Assembly (NCBI GenBank): GCA_947490035.1
Contig: CANLGS010000230.1
Location: 1-6,667 of the forward strand
From: Gemmataceae bacterium
GTDB taxonomy: Bacteria; Planctomycetota; Planctomycetia; Gemmatales; Gemmataceae
Direction of reading: 5' to 3'
DNA: 6,667 nucleotides
Made by a program: the position numbers and the translations under genes
The notes under the pieces: model-generated
What the model was told of the DNA's origin: nothing
The model's input: the letters and a program-made list of their open reading frames with translations, nothing else
Database searches by the model: none
Shown here: piece by piece, positions 5,351-6,667 of the stretch
Numbering within the stretch: the first letter of the stretch is position 1
Layout: each line of letters begins with the position of its first letter

Positions 5351-6018
5351 GAGCAGGCTCCTTTGCGGCAGCAGCCGGGTTGTTGGATGAGCGCGCACGT
5401 CGGGATGGCAATCGCGGCGCCGAGCAGCGGCGCGACGACGTACACCCACAGGTGCTCGACGCTCCCGGAGATGATCGCGGGCGCGAGCGAGCGGGCCGGG
5501 TTCATGCTCGCGCCGGAGATCGGCCCCGCGAACAAGGCTTCCAGCGCGATGACCGCGCCGACGACGATGCCGCCGAGCGCCCGTACCGACGGCTCCGCGA
5601 TTGTGACCGCGAGGATCACGAACACCAGCACCGCGGTCAGTCCGACTTCGAGGACGAACGAGTGCCACGGCGGGCCGTGCGGGAGTGTCGCGCCGAGCGT
5701 CGCGTGGTGCGGGTACATCGCGAATAGGAGGGCGCTGGCCGCGAACGCACCCGCGAGTTGCGCGAGAACGAAGGGCAACACTTGCCGGCCGGGGACGCGG
5801 CGCGCCAGCCACAGTCCGACCGTGACGGCCGGGTTCAGGTGCGCGCCGGACACGCTGCCGACCGCGTAGGCCATCGCCAGCACGACGAGGCCGAACGTGA
5901 GCGCGACGCCGAGGTGCCCGATCTTGCCGGGGTTGACCGAGTCGAAGACGATGGCGCCGGTGCCCGCGAAGACGAGGACGAACGTACCGAACAGTTCCGC
6001 GCACAGGCAACGCGACAT
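5347..6018 (-). CDS. Aquaporin-family (MIP) channel, likely arsenite exit channel
   Basis: The protein has 223 residues with six predicted membrane segments and both family signature loops: GAHLNPAVT (Asn62) and GASMNPARS (Asn173). Aligning by eye to E. coli AqpZ, the selectivity-filter residues are Phe42, Ala161, Ala170 and Arg176. AqpZ has Phe, His, Thr and Arg, so this pore lacks the water-channel histidine and should be wider. Because the gene overlaps arsC, I infer that it passes arsenite, the uncharged As(OH)3, outward, as AqpS does in Sinorhizobium meliloti. Cysteines cluster at both ends, which face the cytoplasm in this family: Cys4 and Cys6, and GCCRKGAC with Cys216, Cys217 and Cys222. 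They might bind arsenite. The start at 6018 has GGAG six bases upstream. The gene lies 36 bp after the GNAT gene. General water or small-solute transport remains an alternative. Confidence 0.92.
   Translation of the reverse strand: MSRCLCAELFGTFVLVFAGTGAIVFDSVNPGKIGHLGVALTFGLVVLAMAYAVGSVSGAHLNPAVTVGLWLARRVPGRQVLPFVLAQLAGAFAASALLFAMYPHHATLGATLPHGPPWHSFVLEVGLTAVLVFVILAVTIAEPSVRALGGIVVGAVIALEALFAGPISGASMNPARSLAPAIISGSVEHLWVYVVAPLLGAAIAIPTCALIQQPGCCRKGACS
5358..5364 (-). promoter_or_regulatory. Ribosome binding site that fixes the GTG start of arsC
   Basis: AAAGGAG lies inside the last codons of the channel gene, seven bases before GTG at 5350. Together with the GTGA overlap of start and stop (5350-5347), it supports translational coupling of the channel and ArsC. 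Confidence 0.75.
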
Positions 6019-6054
6019 CGAAGGCTCCGCGGGTGGTGAGGTCGGGATGTTGTT

Positions 6055-6639
6055 CTAGAACTTCGCCAGCCGCGCGAGCAACCCGGCCTTCACGCGCGGC
6101 CAGTCGGTCGCGGTGATCGCGAACGGCACGCTGTCGCGGACCCGCCCGCCGCGCGTCAGCATGTGCGACCGCAGTACGCCTTCGCGCGACGCACCGAGCT
6201 TCGCGATGGCCGCTTGCGAGCGCGCGTTCAGGATGTCGGTGACGAGCGACACGCGATTCAGTTCGAGCGTGTCGAACGCGTGTGCGAGCAGGAGCAGTTT
6301 GCACTCCGGGTTGACCGCGGACGCCCACTGATCCGGCCGGTACCACGTCGAACCGATCTCGACGCGCCTGTGCTGCGGGACCGGGTCGAGGTAGCCGGTG
6401 CTGCCGACCAACTCGCCGGTCGCAACCCGGCGCACCGCGAACGCCGCTGGCTTCCCGGCCGCGCTCTCGGCGCGCGCGTTATCGAACCACAGATCGAATT
6501 CCGCGCCGCGCGCGAGGCCGACCATGTGTTCCCAGATGCGGTCGTCGTCGGCCGCGGCGCGGAGTCCGTCGCGGTGTTCCTCCGCGAGCGGTTCCAGCCG
6601 CACCCACCGCCCCGCGAGAACCGGTGCCGTGATTTTCAT
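6055..6639 (-). CDS. GNAT N-acetyltransferase, RimJ/RimL-like
   Basis: The protein has 194 residues, full length for the group. It opens with the usual MKITAPVLAGRWVRLEPL strand, then GELVGSTGYLDP (residues 75-86), VEIGSTWYRPDQW (93-105), and NPECKLLLLAHAFDTLELNRV leading into TDILNARSQAAIAKLGASREGVLRSHM. This is the acetyl-CoA-binding pattern of Acetyltransf_3 proteins, which acetylate N-terminal amines, small molecules or antibiotics. The substrate cannot be told from sequence. There is no signal peptide. ATG at 6639 has GAGG seven bases upstream. Being 36 bp ahead of the channel-arsC pair, it is probably the preceding gene in one transcript. Arsenic operons sometimes carry a GNAT, ArsN, that acetylates organic arsenicals, but this protein is of the RimJ/RimL type, so a link to arsenic is only a guess from position. 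Any promoter or ArsR gene would lie outside the window. Confidence 0.92.
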   Translation of the reverse strand: MKITAPVLAGRWVRLEPLAEEHRDGLRAAADDDRIWEHMVGLARGAEFDLWFDNARAESAAGKPAAFAVRRVATGELVGSTGYLDPVPQHRRVEIGSTWYRPDQWASAVNPECKLLLLAHAFDTLELNRVSLVTDILNARSQAAIAKLGASREGVLRSHMLTRGGRVRDSVPFAITATDWPRVKAGLLARLAKF

Positions 6640-6667
6640 TGCTTGACCTCGAAGAGAGGAGTGTTCA

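Noticed and set aside
5351..6346. Upstream extension of the arsC frame, giving a 469-residue protein
   Set aside because: The extension is Arg/Ala/Pro-rich noise running through the channel and GNAT genes. A ribosome binding site and GTG at 5350 give the family's normal N-terminus.

Overview
The window is GC-rich chromosomal DNA. It probably comes from a planctomycete of the Gemmata type. That is an inference from the strong G/C bias at third codon positions, the Uma2-family nuclease, the DUF4385 protein, exported proteins of unknown function, and short palindromic repeats lying inside coding sequence. No rRNA or single-copy marker gene is present to confirm it. All seven genes supported here lie on the minus strand, so transcription runs from the right end to the left.

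In transcription order: (1) a RimJ/RimL-type GNAT acetyltransferase (6639-6055); (2) an aquaporin-family (MIP) channel (6018-5347); (3) an LMW-PTP-type arsenate reductase, ArsC (5350-4937), whose GTG start overlaps the channel stop by four bases; (4) a DUF4385 protein (4866-4348); (5) an exported S46 dipeptidyl-peptidase (4278-2140); (6) a 127-bp inverted-repeat element (2135-2009); (7) an exported protein of unknown function whose reading frame appears to carry two compensating frameshifts (1994-654); (8) a Uma2-family nuclease-fold protein (597-1, cut by the window edge).

The clearest functional unit is the channel-ArsC pair. ArsC would reduce arsenate to arsenite in the cytoplasm, and the channel would let arsenite leave down its gradient. 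This is the logic known from the Sinorhizobium meliloti AqpS/ArsC pair, in place of an ArsB or Acr3 pump. Two features of the channel deserve attention: a predicted selectivity filter of Phe-Ala-Ala-Arg, lacking the histidine of water-specific channels, and cysteines clustered at both predicted cytoplasmic ends. The GNAT gene is 36 bp upstream and probably shares the transcript.

The S46 peptidase carries Arg at the position that separates Asp/Glu-specific DPP11 from DPP7. It and the next gene are both predicted to be exported. The space between them is almost entirely a long hairpin that may also end transcription. Short GC-rich hairpin repeats of one type lie inside the coding regions of both the peptidase and the DUF4385 gene, pointing to a dispersed repeat tolerated in coding sequence. 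No CRISPR array, tRNA, rRNA or insertion-sequence transposase was seen.
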